This document shows, in pieces, positions 38,127 through 46,941 of a stretch of 64,000 nucleotides of DNA. Source of the DNA: Vreelandella subglaciescola (GTDB lineage Bacteria > Pseudomonadota > Gammaproteobacteria > Pseudomonadales > Halomonadaceae); contig NZ_LT670847.1 of NCBI RefSeq assembly GCF_900142895.1, positions 2,480,001 to 2,544,000 of the forward strand, written 5' to 3'. The position numbers and the translations under genes are program-made. Numbering within the stretch: the stretch's first letter is position 1; the number at the start of each line of letters is the position of its first letter. Under the pieces are notes generated by a model. It had not been told where the DNA came from, searched no databases, and saw nothing but the letters and a program-made list of their open reading frames with translations.

Positions 38127-39506
38127 CTAAAGATAGGCATCAAACGCCGCGGCCAGCTGACGCAGCACCAGCCGCCCCGCCGGCGTGGCCGTAATGACTT
38201 CTCCGCTGTGTTCGGTCAGCCCATCGCGCGCCGCCTCGGCAAGCTTCTCAAGCGCCCGGGAAAAATAACGCGGCGCATCAATCTGAAAGCGCTGGCCGAG
38301 TGCGGCCAGATCCAGCCGGCCGTCGCACATCAGCCGCTCGATAGCATCCCGGCGAATGCGATCGTCACGGCTCAGGCGCAGGCCGCGCGCGGTGGCCAGT
38401 TGGCCTGAATCCAGCGCGTTTTCGTAGTGGCCAAGACGGGTAGGGTTTTGCGCATAGACGTCATCAACGCGCGATATGGCCGACACCCCCAACCCCAGCA
38501 GGTCGCAGTCGGCGTGGCTGGTATAGCCCTGAAGGTTGCGCTGCAGGGTGCCGTTGTGGCGGGCCGTGACCAGGCTGTCGTCGGGGCGGGCAAAGTGATC
38601 CATGCCGATGTGCACGTAGCCGGCCTGACCCAGGCGCTCAACGGTGGCGTGCAATATGGCCAGTTTTTCTGCCGCTGAAGGCAGGTCGGCGGCGTTGATC
38701 CTTCGCTGAGAGGCAAACTGCTGTGGCCGGTGCGCGTAGTCGGTCACCGCAATGCGCGCCGGATTCAGCTCGATGATCTGTTCCAGCGTGGCGGCGAAGC
38801 TGTGCGGGGTTTGCCGCGGCAGGCCGTATACCAGATCCAGGCTCAGCGAACGAAACCCCAGGCGGTGTGCCTCTTCCATGAGCGTTTCGGTCATGATCCG
38901 TGGCTGCACGCGGTTGATTGCCTGCTGGACGTCAGGGTTCAAATCCTGCACGCCAAGGCTGATGCGGTTGAAGCCGAGCAGCTGCAAATGGCGCAGGGTG
39001 AAGACATCAGCTTCGCGCGGGTCGACCTCGATGGCGTAGTCGCGTTCGGGCGCAGACGACAGCCCGAAGCGCGCATCCAGCCGGTCGAACAGGTCACTCA
39101 TCTGGCCAAGGCTCAGAAACGTCGGCGTGCCGCCGCCCCAGTGCAGCTGTTCGACGGGGCGCGCGGTATCCAGATGGCGGGCGGTCAACACCATTTCGCG
39201 GTCCAGCCGCGATAGGTAAGCCTCGGGCAGCGTGGTGTCGTGGGTGGGAAACCGGTTGCAGGCGCAGTGAAAGCAGCTTTTGCGACAAAACGGGAGGTGC
39301 ACGTAAAGTGACAGCCCGCGGCCGCTGGCGTTGCTGCGCTCCAGCGCCCGAGTCAAGTTCGCGGCGCCAAACTGATCGGTGAAGGCGCGTGATGAGGGAT
39401 AGGACGTATAGCGTGGGCTGACGCTTGCGTAGCGTCGCAGTAGCGCCTCATCTCGGGCAGCAGGCAGCGCTGCGGTACCGACAGACAAGGGGGCAGCGCT
39501 GGCCAT
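38127..39506 (-). CDS. hemN: Oxygen-independent coproporphyrinogen III dehydrogenase HemN
   Basis: HemN is a radical-SAM enzyme that decarboxylates coproporphyrinogen III in heme synthesis without oxygen. The cluster motif CxxxCxxC is in HLPFCRKSCFHCACN, and the HemN signatures LHWGGGTPTFLS, YAIEVDPREAD and SLDLVYGLPRQTP are present. Length 459 residues, as in E. coli HemN. An Anr-type box lies 70 bases upstream of ATG 39506. The location between fnr and the cco genes fits joint supply of heme for the cbb3 oxidase. Confidence 0.96.
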   Translation of the reverse strand: MASAAPLSVGTAALPAARDEALLRRYASVSPRYTSYPSSRAFTDQFGAANLTRALERSNASGRGLSLYVHLPFCRKSCFHCACNRFPTHDTTLPEAYLSRLDREMVLTARHLDTARPVEQLHWGGGTPTFLSLGQMSDLFDRLDARFGLSSAPERDYAIEVDPREADVFTLRHLQLLGFNRISLGVQDLNPDVQQAINRVQPRIMTETLMEEAHRLGFRSLSLDLVYGLPRQTPHSFAATLEQIIELNPARIAVTDYAHRPQQFASQRRINAADLPSAAEKLAILHATVERLGQAGYVHIGMDHFARPDDSLVTARHNGTLQRNLQGYTSHADCDLLGLGVSAISRVDDVYAQNPTRLGHYENALDSGQLATARGLRLSRDDRIRRDAIERLMCDGRLDLAALGQRFQIDAPRYFSRALEKLAEAARDGLTEHSGEVITATPAGRLVLRQLAAAFDAYL

Positions 39507-39575
39507 GGCAACAACTCCGGTTGGGAAGACGAAAGAACAACAGCGTTATCCTAGCGTCGGTCCGTGATGAAGGAG

Positions 39576-39589
39576 TTGAGCTATATCAA
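39576..39589. promoter_or_regulatory. Fnr/Anr box before hemN
   Basis: TTGAGCTATATCAA, matching the TTGAT-N4-ATCAA consensus at nine of ten defined positions. It is 70 bases from the hemN start and directly next to the end of the SafE-like gene. Confidence 0.8.
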
Positions 39590-40303
39590 TTAAGCGCCGG
39601 ACATTCCTGACATGCCGGCCATGTGATAAAGCGACCACAGCTGCCACAGGGCGAAGGAAATGATGCACAGCGCGGCGATGCTGCGCGTGGCCGGATGGCG
39701 GATGAGCGCGCTGAGCTGGCGCGCAGCAAAACCGGTGGCTAAAAGCGCCGGCAGCGTGCCCAGCCCGAAAGCGCCCATGAGCAGCGCGCCACGCACGGGT
39801 TCGGCAATGGCCAGGCTCCAGGCCAGCATGGAGTAGACCAGCCCGCAGGGCAGCCAGCCCCAGACCGCGCCCAGCGCAAACGCCTGGGGCAGTTTGACCA
39901 CCGGCATCAGCCGCCGGCCAAACGGCTCGATATGACGCCAGATGCGGCGCCCCACGGCTTCGACCTTGAGCAGCCCTTTCCACCAGTTGGCAATGTAAAG
40001 CGCCATCAGGATAAGCATGATGGCGGCAAAGACCTGCAGCGTCATGCGCGCCGCCGGGGCGATGGAAAACACCGTACCCAGCGTTGCCACCAGCGCGCCG
40101 GCGATCATATAGCTGGAAATGCGTCCAAAGTTATAGCTCAGCAGCAGGCCGGATAGCCGGGCGGGATGGCGCATGCTGGGCGGCACGGCAAAGGTCAGCG
40201 CGCTCATGATGCCGCCGCACATGCCGATGCAGTGGGCGCCGCCCATCAGGCCGAAGACGAAGGCCGCCAGCAGCGGCGGCAAACCCAGTCCGGTCGGGTT
40301 CAT
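39590..40303 (-). CDS. SafE/DsbD-like membrane protein of the cco cluster
   Basis: A 237-residue inner-membrane protein of the sulfite exporter TauE/SafE-DsbD_2 group with about six helices. Cysteines sit in the first helix pair (FGLMGGAHCIGMCGG) and in helix four (VWGWLPCGLVYSML), the arrangement that lets DsbD-like proteins move electrons or copper. Members of this family follow ccoS in many gammaproteobacteria and are thought to help cbb3 oxidase maturation, possibly in copper supply; sulfite export is unlikely. It overlaps ccoS by four bases (ATGA), so it is part of the ccoGHIS operon. Confidence 0.85.
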   Translation of the reverse strand: MNPTGLGLPPLLAAFVFGLMGGAHCIGMCGGIMSALTFAVPPSMRHPARLSGLLLSYNFGRISSYMIAGALVATLGTVFSIAPAARMTLQVFAAIMLILMALYIANWWKGLLKVEAVGRRIWRHIEPFGRRLMPVVKLPQAFALGAVWGWLPCGLVYSMLAWSLAIAEPVRGALLMGAFGLGTLPALLATGFAARQLSALIRHPATRSIAALCIISFALWQLWSLYHMAGMSGMSGA

Positions 40304-40533
40304 GTTGGTGGCTCGCTATTCTGCTGGCGCCGCTCGCGTGCGGCGCTGGCTGTTTGCCTGCGGCGTTCGCGCTCGGCGGGCGTCAGGTCGTTTTCATCTT
40401 CGTCAAACAGGATGCGGTACGCCGGGCCTTCGAGGTCGTCGAACTGGTTGTTCTTGACCGCCCAGAAGAAGGCCCAGACGGCGATGCCTAAAAACAGCAG
40501 GGAAATAGGGATCAGCAGGTACAAACTTGTCAT
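40300..40533 (-). CDS. ccoS: cbb3 oxidase maturation protein CcoS
   Basis: A 77-residue protein with one N-terminal membrane helix (LYLLIPISLLFLGIAVWAFFWAV) followed by NNQFDDLEGPAYRILFDED, the CcoS signature, and a charged tail. CcoS is needed for cofactor insertion into cbb3 cytochrome c oxidase. Its ATG overlaps the ccoI stop by four bases, and its own stop overlaps the next gene the same way, giving a tightly coupled operon. Confidence 0.93.
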   Translation of the reverse strand: MTSLYLLIPISLLFLGIAVWAFFWAVKNNQFDDLEGPAYRILFDEDENDLTPAERERRRQTASAARERRQQNSEPPT

Positions 40534-43004
40534 GCGGTCACCGGAGACGGAGGAGAGACGTGGGGCGCGGGCCGGGTTTTCCAGCGCGTCAGGCGTAGCG
40601 CGTTGCCGACCACGATCAGCGAGCTCAGCGACATGCCGATGGCGGCAAGCCAAGGCGGCACGAGGCCAATGGCGGCCAGCGGCAGCGCGGCAACGTTATA
40701 GCACACCGACCACGCCATATTCTGTTTCATGATACGCCGCGTGGCCCGGGCAATTTCAACCGCTTCGTCAATGCGTGACAGCCGCGGGCTTAGCAGCACG
40801 GCGTCGGCGCGGGTGCGGGCGAGGTCGGTGGCGCCGTTCATGGCAATGGCGACGTCGGCACCGGCGAGTACCGGCACGTCGTTAATGCCGTCGCCTACCA
40901 TGGCTACGCGTTCGCCCGTGGCCTGCAGCGCCTGAATGCGCTCAAGCTTGTTTTCGGGGCTTTGTCCGGCGTGCCAGGTGGCGATGCCCAGCGTAGCGGC
41001 GAGTTCGCCAACGGCGCCCGGGGTATCGCCGGACAGCAGCTCGACCTCAAGCCCGCGCGCCTTGAGCGCGGCGACGGTAGCGGCGGCGTCGTCGCGCAGC
41101 GCATCGTGCAGGCGAAACCAGGCGCGCGGTGCGGCGTCTTCCGTGAGCAATAGCCACTGGCCGTCATCGGGCGCCGTGGGCACATCGTCGGGCGAATGAT
41201 CGCGGGAGGCGCTGGCAAATACGGGTTTGCCCAGCCGCCAGCGGGCCTTGTCGATCACGCCTTCCAGCCCCTGGCCGGTCACGCTGTGTATCTCGCGGGC
41301 GGTAAGCGTGGCGTCGCGATAGGGCTGAAAGGCCCGGGCGATGGGATGCTCCGAACGCGCTTCGAGTGCGGCGGCGAGCGTGCGGGCGCGCTCGCTTGAG
41401 AGGCCGTCGGAAAGCGGGCGGGTTTCGACCAGCTGCATTTCGCCCCGGGTCAGGGTGCCGGTTTTATCGAAAATCACCCGGGTGGCGTTGGAGAGCGTTT
41501 CCAGCGCGTCGGCGCGAGTGACTAGTACGCCGCGCCGCCTGAGCTGGCCGTGGCCGGCGGTCAGCGCGGCAGGTGTGGCCAACGCCAGTGCGCACGGGCA
41601 GGTAACGACCAGCACCGAGAGCATGATCCAGAGCATCCGTGACGGGTCGATAAACCACCAGGCGACAGCGACACACGCGGCCACGAGCAGCAGGCGCAGG
41701 ACGAACAGATGCGCCATGCGCGCGGCCAGCTGGGCCAGACGCGGGCGGTTGGCAAAGGCGCGATCGGTGAGGTCGATAATCCCGGCAACCCGTGCCTGCG
41801 GGCCGGCGTGAGTAACGCGAATCACCAGCGGGTTTTCCATGTTCTGGCTGCCGCCGACCACGGGTTGCCCGACGCAGCGGGTGACGGGCAGGTATTCGCC
41901 GGTGAGCATCGACTCGTCGAGGCTGGATTCGCCCTGTTCGATGATGCCGTCGGCGGGCACGTCGTGACCGGGCTTGATCAGCACGCGGTCGCCGGCGGCG
42001 AGGCGGTTGGCGGGCACCACGCGCTCGCTGTCATCGTCTTCCAGACGCGTGGCCGAGGCCGGCAGCACGCCGCTCAGGGCATTGCCGCTCTGGCCGTTGC
42101 GCCGGCGTGCGCGGGCCTCGATGTAGCGGCTGAAAAGCAGGAAAAAGGTGAACATGGCGACGGAATCAAAGTACACCTCGCCGCTACCCGTGATCACCGC
42201 CCAGGCGCTGGCCAGATAGGCGCAGCCGATGGCAATCGAGACCGGGACGTCCATCCCCAGCACGCGGGTTTTGAGATCGCGCAGGGCATTATGGAAAAAC
42301 GGCCGGGCGGAAAACAGCACCACCGGCGTGGCCAGCGCAAACGACAGCCAGTGAAACAGCGCGTAGAAGCCGTCGGAAATGTCGCCGGGAGACGAGACGT
42401 AGATGGGGATGGAAAACATCATTACCTGCGCCATGCCGGCGGCGGCAACGATCAGCCGACGAATGGTCATGCGCTCTTCGCGCTGCAGGCGTTTTTGCGC
42501 CTGATCCGGCTCGTAGGGCTGGGCGGTATAGCCGATGGCGGCCATTTCCGCGAGCAGCTGAGACAGCGCGATAATCTGCGGGTCCCAGCCAATGCGCACG
42601 CGGTGGTGGGTCAGGTTGACGGCGCTTGAGTCAACGCCGTCGAGCGCGTTGAGCCGGTGTTCGATCAGCCAGGCGCAGGCCGCGCAGGTGATGCCCTCGA
42701 CTGCCAGCGTGGCGTGGACGCGGCCGTCCTCGTCGGGGTGCACAAACGTCGCCTGCAGGCCGGGATCGTCAAATACCACCCAGGTATCCGCCTTGGCGGC
42801 CTTACGCTCGTCGGGACGCTCGGGCAGCTCGGTGCGGTAGCGGTAGTAGCTTTCCAGCCCGCCTTCCACGATCGCGTGGGCCACGGCCTCGCAGCCGGGG
42901 CAGCAGAGCGGGTGTTGTTCGTCATCCAGCTGGATACACCACGGCGCCCCTGCGGGCATCGGATTGCCGCAGTGATAGCATGCGGCGGACGCAGATGTGG
43001 ACAT
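40530..43004 (-). CDS. ccoI: Copper-exporting P-type ATPase CcoI
   Basis: CcoI moves copper across the inner membrane for the CuB site of cbb3 oxidase. The 824-residue protein has an N-terminal Cys-rich metal-binding part (CYHCGNP and CCPGCEAVA), an HMA domain with GITCAACAW, eight predicted membrane helices, the copper-channel CPC in VTCPCALALATP, phosphorylation site DKTGTLTRGE and hinge motif MVGDGINDVPVL. ATG 43004 overlaps the ccoH stop (TGATG); the reading is open further upstream but has no family similarity there. Confidence 0.95.
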   Translation of the reverse strand: MSTSASAACYHCGNPMPAGAPWCIQLDDEQHPLCCPGCEAVAHAIVEGGLESYYRYRTELPERPDERKAAKADTWVVFDDPGLQATFVHPDEDGRVHATLAVEGITCAACAWLIEHRLNALDGVDSSAVNLTHHRVRIGWDPQIIALSQLLAEMAAIGYTAQPYEPDQAQKRLQREERMTIRRLIVAAAGMAQVMMFSIPIYVSSPGDISDGFYALFHWLSFALATPVVLFSARPFFHNALRDLKTRVLGMDVPVSIAIGCAYLASAWAVITGSGEVYFDSVAMFTFFLLFSRYIEARARRRNGQSGNALSGVLPASATRLEDDDSERVVPANRLAAGDRVLIKPGHDVPADGIIEQGESSLDESMLTGEYLPVTRCVGQPVVGGSQNMENPLVIRVTHAGPQARVAGIIDLTDRAFANRPRLAQLAARMAHLFVLRLLLVAACVAVAWWFIDPSRMLWIMLSVLVVTCPCALALATPAALTAGHGQLRRRGVLVTRADALETLSNATRVIFDKTGTLTRGEMQLVETRPLSDGLSSERARTLAAALEARSEHPIARAFQPYRDATLTAREIHSVTGQGLEGVIDKARWRLGKPVFASASRDHSPDDVPTAPDDGQWLLLTEDAAPRAWFRLHDALRDDAAATVAALKARGLEVELLSGDTPGAVGELAATLGIATWHAGQSPENKLERIQALQATGERVAMVGDGINDVPVLAGADVAIAMNGATDLARTRADAVLLSPRLSRIDEAVEIARATRRIMKQNMAWSVCYNVAALPLAAIGLVPPWLAAIGMSLSSLIVVGNALRLTRWKTRPAPHVSPPSPVTA

Positions 43005-43537
43005 CAGCTCTCCGTACGACCGCCGGGGTGCAGCGTAATGCTGTCTTCCGTGGGAAAGCGGGCTTCGCCCACCAGACGCCATTCGGGGTCGTCAGCGACG
43101 GGCTGGAGGCGCAGATACCAGCGGTAGCGCAGGTTGTCCGGCCCCTGGGTGATGTAACGGCCTTCGCGCACGTGTTCCAGCGTAAACGTCTGGTCGCGAT
43201 CGTTTTCCGTGGGGAAAATGAGCTTGAGCTCCAGCGTGTCGGGGCGTTTTTCACCGGTCAGGTCGAGTACGATGTCGCTGGTCACGGGGTCGACGCGCAA
43301 GTCGCCGGTCAGCCCCAGCTCGCGGGCACGATCCTGCTTGGCCAATACCATGTTAATGGCTTTGCCGTGCTCGTAATAATCCTGCTCCACGACGCCATCA
43401 TAGTATTTGACCGAGAAAAACGCGTAGGTGCTGCCAAAGGCCACCGACGACATCAGAATGCTGATCAGAAACCACGGCCAGAACTGCTTGTACCAGGGTT
43501 TGATAAGCTCGGATTCCGGCTCGGGAGAGGGTGCCAT
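43004..43537 (-). CDS. ccoH: cbb3 oxidase assembly protein CcoH/FixH
   Basis: A 177-residue protein with one N-terminal membrane helix (WPWFLISILMSSVAFGSTYAFFSV) preceded by KPWYKQF, then a periplasmic beta domain. The YYDGVVEQDYYEHGKAIN segment is typical of FixH/CcoH. CcoH interacts with CcoN during assembly of cbb3 oxidase. It starts five bases after ccoG and overlaps ccoI. Confidence 0.92.
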   Translation of the reverse strand: MAPSPEPESELIKPWYKQFWPWFLISILMSSVAFGSTYAFFSVKYYDGVVEQDYYEHGKAINMVLAKQDRARELGLTGDLRVDPVTSDIVLDLTGEKRPDTLELKLIFPTENDRDQTFTLEHVREGRYITQGPDNLRYRWYLRLQPVADDPEWRLVGEARFPTEDSITLHPGGRTES

Positions 43538-43542
43538 TGTGA

Positions 43543-44979
43543 TTACCTCAGGTTGCCGATAAAGCGCGTGTCGCGCTCAAGGTGAATGCTGCCGTCTTCT
43601 TCGGCTTCAAGCGTCAGGACGATGGAGTGGCTGGGCTTCTCAATCACGTCAGGATCTGCCTTGACCGTGATCACCGCCTGGCGTGATTCGCCGGCCGGTA
43701 CGGCAATGCTGTGCTGATCGAACGACAGACCGGGCAGCCCCGAGACGTTGAGCCGATAGGTATGATCGAGAGAATCCAGATTGCGCACCGTCAGGCTGTA
43801 GACGTTGCTGATCTGGCCGTCGCTGGTCATTTGATAAAGCTGGGTACGATCGCGTTCGGCGTCAAAGTCGAGCGGCATGCGGTCGTTTACTGCCCAGGCA
43901 AAGGCGCCCACCATAATCGTCAGAGCGATAAAGTAGCCGATCAGGCGAGGCCGCAGGATATGGGTTTTCTGCCCTTCAAGCGAGCTTTCGGTGGTGTAGC
44001 GGATCAGCCCGCGCGGGTAGCCCATCTTGTCCATGACGCTATCGCAGGCGTCGATGCAGGCGGCACAGGAAATGCACTCGTACTGCAGCCCGTCGCGAAT
44101 GTCGATGCCGGTGGGGCAGACCTGCACGCACAGATCGCAGTCGATGCAGTCGCCGTAGCCGGCACTTTGCACCTGTTCGTGCGTCAGGTTCTTTTGGCGA
44201 CTGCCGCGCGGCTCGCCGCGGGCGGCGTCGTAGGACACGATCAGCGTGTCGCGGTCAAACATGACCCCCTGAAAGCGGGCGTAGGGGCACATGTAAATAC
44301 ACACCTGTTCGCGCAGCCAGCCGGCGTTCAGGTAGGTAAAGACCAGAAAGAAGCCGACCCAGAAGTACGCATGGCCGTTGGCATCCAGCGTGGCCAGGTC
44401 GGGCACCAGCTGGCGAATTGGCGCGAAGTAGCCCACGAAGGCAATGCCGGTGGCCAGCGAGACCACCAGCCAGGCGACGTGTTTGGCCGTTTTGCGCCGC
44501 AGTTTGTCGGCGCTGGCGGCTTGTTTGTCGAGCTTGATGCGGCGATTGCGATGCCCTTCGGTACGATGCTCGATCCAGATAAACAGGAAAGTCCAGACGC
44601 TTTGCGGGCAGGTGTAGCCACACCACACGCGCCCGGCAAACACGGTGATAAAAAACAGCCCGAACGCGCAAATGATCAACAGCCAGGACAGCAGGACAAA
44701 TTCCTGCGGATAAAACGTGGCGGTGAAAATATGAAACTCGCGGTGGGGCAGGTCAAACCATACCGCCGGCCGGCCGCCGATGTTGATCCACGGGAGCAGG
44801 AAAAAAGTGAGCATCAGGGCCCAGTTGGAACTACGCCGGATTTTCTGGAACAGCCCTTTGATTTCACGTACGTAGATATGCCGGCGCTTGGCGTACATTG
44901 CCTGGGGAACAGGACTGTCAGGCGGGGTGTGGTGTCCTACCGGATCCGGTGTGACGTCTTTGCTCGGGATTTTATCCAT
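43543..44979 (-). CDS. ccoG: Ferredoxin-like membrane protein CcoG/RdxA
   Basis: A 478-residue inner-membrane protein with about five helices and two bacterial-ferredoxin cluster motifs: CIDCDLCVQVCPTGIDI and CISCAACIDACDSVM. The redox motif CGYTCPQSVW lies in a membrane segment, and a C-terminal immunoglobulin-like periplasmic domain follows. CcoG is thought to reduce copper(II) for CuB delivery by CcoI. ATG 44979 (MDKIPSK) is preferred over an in-frame start 90 bases upstream because that stretch is not conserved. First gene of the ccoGHIS operon, separated from ccoNOQP by a terminator. Confidence 0.94.
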   Translation of the reverse strand: MDKIPSKDVTPDPVGHHTPPDSPVPQAMYAKRRHIYVREIKGLFQKIRRSSNWALMLTFFLLPWINIGGRPAVWFDLPHREFHIFTATFYPQEFVLLSWLLIICAFGLFFITVFAGRVWCGYTCPQSVWTFLFIWIEHRTEGHRNRRIKLDKQAASADKLRRKTAKHVAWLVVSLATGIAFVGYFAPIRQLVPDLATLDANGHAYFWVGFFLVFTYLNAGWLREQVCIYMCPYARFQGVMFDRDTLIVSYDAARGEPRGSRQKNLTHEQVQSAGYGDCIDCDLCVQVCPTGIDIRDGLQYECISCAACIDACDSVMDKMGYPRGLIRYTTESSLEGQKTHILRPRLIGYFIALTIMVGAFAWAVNDRMPLDFDAERDRTQLYQMTSDGQISNVYSLTVRNLDSLDHTYRLNVSGLPGLSFDQHSIAVPAGESRQAVITVKADPDVIEKPSHSIVLTLEAEEDGSIHLERDTRFIGNLR

Positions 44980-45077
44980 GGCGGTATCGCAGCTCAGAAA
45001 GGCAGAGAGAAGGGCTGCACCAGGGGTGCAATAGCACGACGGGATGCGTGGGTCAGTGTACCGGATCACGCATAAAA

Positions 45078-45104
45078 AAAGGTGCGGCCGGAGGCCGCAC
45101 CTTT
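45078..45104 (-). terminator. Terminator of ccoNOQP
   Basis: AAAGGTGCGGCC (45078-45089), loop GGA, GGCCGCACCTTT (45093-45104). On the minus strand the 12-base stem runs into seven T residues. It lies 58 bases after the ccoP stop. Confidence 0.92.
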
Positions 45105-45162
45105 AGTCTATACCAGCCGTTTATACGGGCTTTTTACACAAGTCGTCTATACGAACCGGCGC

Positions 45163-46092
45163 TTAATCCTTGTAGCGCAGGCTGTAGATGTAGGCCGCAA
45201 CCAGATGAACGCGTTCTTCACCGATATACGCTGCCTGTGCCGGCATGTGGCCGTTACGGCCGTTGCGCAGCGTCTGGCGAATCGAGTCGGGAATGGCCTG
45301 CCCCGGCTTCTGGTACAGCCAGACCTGATCGGTCAGGTTGGGGGCGCCCAGCGCTGTGTTGCCGGTGCCATCCGGGCTGTGGCAGGCCGCACAGACCGAC
45401 ATGAACGTGCTCTGGCCTTTCTCGGCGCGCGCCGCGTCGTGATCTTCAGCGGACATCGACAGCACGAACTGGGTCAGGTTTTCGATGTTGTCTTCGCCCA
45501 GCTGCTGCCAGGACGGCATTAGTCCGTTGCGCCCGTTGGTGAGCGTGGTCACGATGTTTTCCGGCTCGCTGCCGTAAAGCCAATCGTCGTCGGTCAGGTT
45601 GGGGAAGCCGTAGCCGCCCTGGGCGTTGGAGCCGTGGCAGACCGCGCAGTTGTTGAGGAAGATTCGTTCGGCGACCTGCATGGCTTCCTGATCCTTGGCC
45701 AGCTCAGGAATGGGGATTTCCTGATACTGCTCAAAAATCGGCGCAAAACGTTCTTCCGCCTGTGCGACTTCCTGTTCCCACTGGCCTTCCTGGGACCAGC
45801 CGAGCAGCCCCTGAAAGTTGCCCAGCCCCGGATACAGCACCAGATAGCCCAACGCGAAGATAACGGTACCGATAAACAGCTGGAACCACCATTTGGGCAG
45901 CGCGTTGTCATATTCCTCGATGCCGTCGGCGGCGTGGCCGGTTGTCTCCACGTTGCCATCGGCATCGGGGGTTTTATCGGTATGCCGGTTGGACAGCAGG
46001 AACCAGGCGCTGAGCCCGATGGTGCCCAGCGTGATGACGATGATCCAGGCACTCCAGAAGCCGGAGAGGGAGTCACCCCATAAATTGCTCAT
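45163..46092 (-). CDS. ccoP: cbb3 cytochrome c oxidase subunit III, CcoP
   Basis: A 309-residue di-heme cytochrome c subunit. Two membrane segments lie near the N-terminus (WSAWIIVITLGTIGLSAWFLL and WWFQLFIGTVIFALGYLVLY), marking the two-helix CcoP type. Heme attachment motifs are CAVCH (in LNNCAVCHGSN) and CAACH (in MSVCAACHSPDG), with distal methionines likely in NGLMPSW and NGHMPAQ. It passes electrons from soluble cytochromes to CcoO. It overlaps ccoQ by four bases. Confidence 0.96.
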   Translation of the reverse strand: MSNLWGDSLSGFWSAWIIVITLGTIGLSAWFLLSNRHTDKTPDADGNVETTGHAADGIEEYDNALPKWWFQLFIGTVIFALGYLVLYPGLGNFQGLLGWSQEGQWEQEVAQAEERFAPIFEQYQEIPIPELAKDQEAMQVAERIFLNNCAVCHGSNAQGGYGFPNLTDDDWLYGSEPENIVTTLTNGRNGLMPSWQQLGEDNIENLTQFVLSMSAEDHDAARAEKGQSTFMSVCAACHSPDGTGNTALGAPNLTDQVWLYQKPGQAIPDSIRQTLRNGRNGHMPAQAAYIGEERVHLVAAYIYSLRYKD

Positions 46093-46310
46093 GTATTTTT
46101 ATCTCCCTTGTCTTGGCGGGATTCTGCAGTGTCTTGCGACGCGGCAGGCTTGTCATGGCCGGGTTGCTCGTCGTCCTCGTCGGCGAACGGCAGGTTGGCT
46201 GCTTCGTCGAATCCTGGCTTGCGGCGCTTGGAATAGGCCCACCAGATGATGCCGATAAAAGCGATGAGCAGCACCAGCGTGACGACACCCTGAAAATCTC
46301 CCGAAGTCAT
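46089..46310 (-). CDS. ccoQ: cbb3 oxidase small subunit CcoQ
   Basis: A 73-residue protein with one membrane helix (VVTLVLLIAFIGIIWWAYS) followed by KRRKPGFDEAANLPFADE, the CcoQ/FixQ pattern, and a hydrophilic tail. CcoQ stabilises the oxidase complex. It sits between ccoO and ccoP, three bases after one and overlapping the other, which confirms the call. Confidence 0.93.
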   Translation of the reverse strand: MTSGDFQGVVTLVLLIAFIGIIWWAYSKRRKPGFDEAANLPFADEDDEQPGHDKPAASQDTAESRQDKGDKNT

Positions 46311-46313
46311 AAT

Positions 46314-46922
46314 TTATCGAGTACCTTTTAGCACGGTGCCCAACTGCTGCAAGTAGGCGATCAGCGCGGTGATTTCCTGCACGCCGCGTACTTCAGCCGT
46401 GGAGTTTTCGATTTGCTCGTCGGTATACGGCACGCCCAGTGTCTGGAGCGAGCGCATCTTGGCCGGAGTACTCTTGCCGTCAACGGTGTTCTCGAACAGC
46501 CAGGGGTAAGCCGGCATGATGGATTCCGGTACGACGTCGCGCGGATTGTAGAGGTGAGCGCGGTGCCAGTCGTCGCTGTAACGCTCGCCTACGCGAGCCA
46601 GATCAGGGCCGGTCCGCTTGGATCCCCACAGGAAGTTGTATTCGTAAACGCCTTCGCCGGCCACGTTATAGTGGCCATAGCGCTCGGTTTCGGCCCGGAA
46701 CGGACGAATCATCTGCGAATGACAGCCCACGCAGCCTTCGCGCCGGTAGATGCGGCGACCTTCAAGCTCGAGGGGGGAGAGGGGCTCAAGCCCCTCGACC
46801 GGTTCGTTGGTCTGTTCCTGGAAAAACAGCGGAACCACCTCGGCCAGGCCGCCGAAACTGATCACGACCAGGATCAAGACGACAAGCAGGCCAACGTTTT
46901 TTTCAACAATTTCGTGTTTCAT
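46314..46922 (-). CDS. ccoO: cbb3 cytochrome c oxidase subunit II, CcoO
   Basis: A 202-residue mono-heme membrane cytochrome c. The N-terminal helix is [25 protein letters not shown], and heme c binds at CVGCH in [30 protein letters not shown] provides the methionine region. ATG 46922 (MKHEIVEKN) is chosen over a start three codons upstream because it matches the family and has AGAAG upstream. It lies 19 bases after ccoN. Confidence 0.96.
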   Translation of the reverse strand: MKHEIVEKNVGLLVVLILVVISFGGLAEVVPLFFQEQTNEPVEGLEPLSPLELEGRRIYRREGCVGCHSQMIRPFRAETERYGHYNVAGEGVYEYNFLWGSKRTGPDLARVGERYSDDWHRAHLYNPRDVVPESIMPAYPWLFENTVDGKSTPAKMRSLQTLGVPYTDEQIENSTAEVRGVQEITALIAYLQQLGTVLKGTR

Positions 46923-46941
46923 TGGTCTCAACTTCTCTGGT

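Noticed and set aside
39590..40303. Assignment of the SafE-like gene as a sulfite exporter
   Set aside because: Its operon position after ccoS and the paired cysteines point to cbb3 oxidase maturation, not sulfite export.
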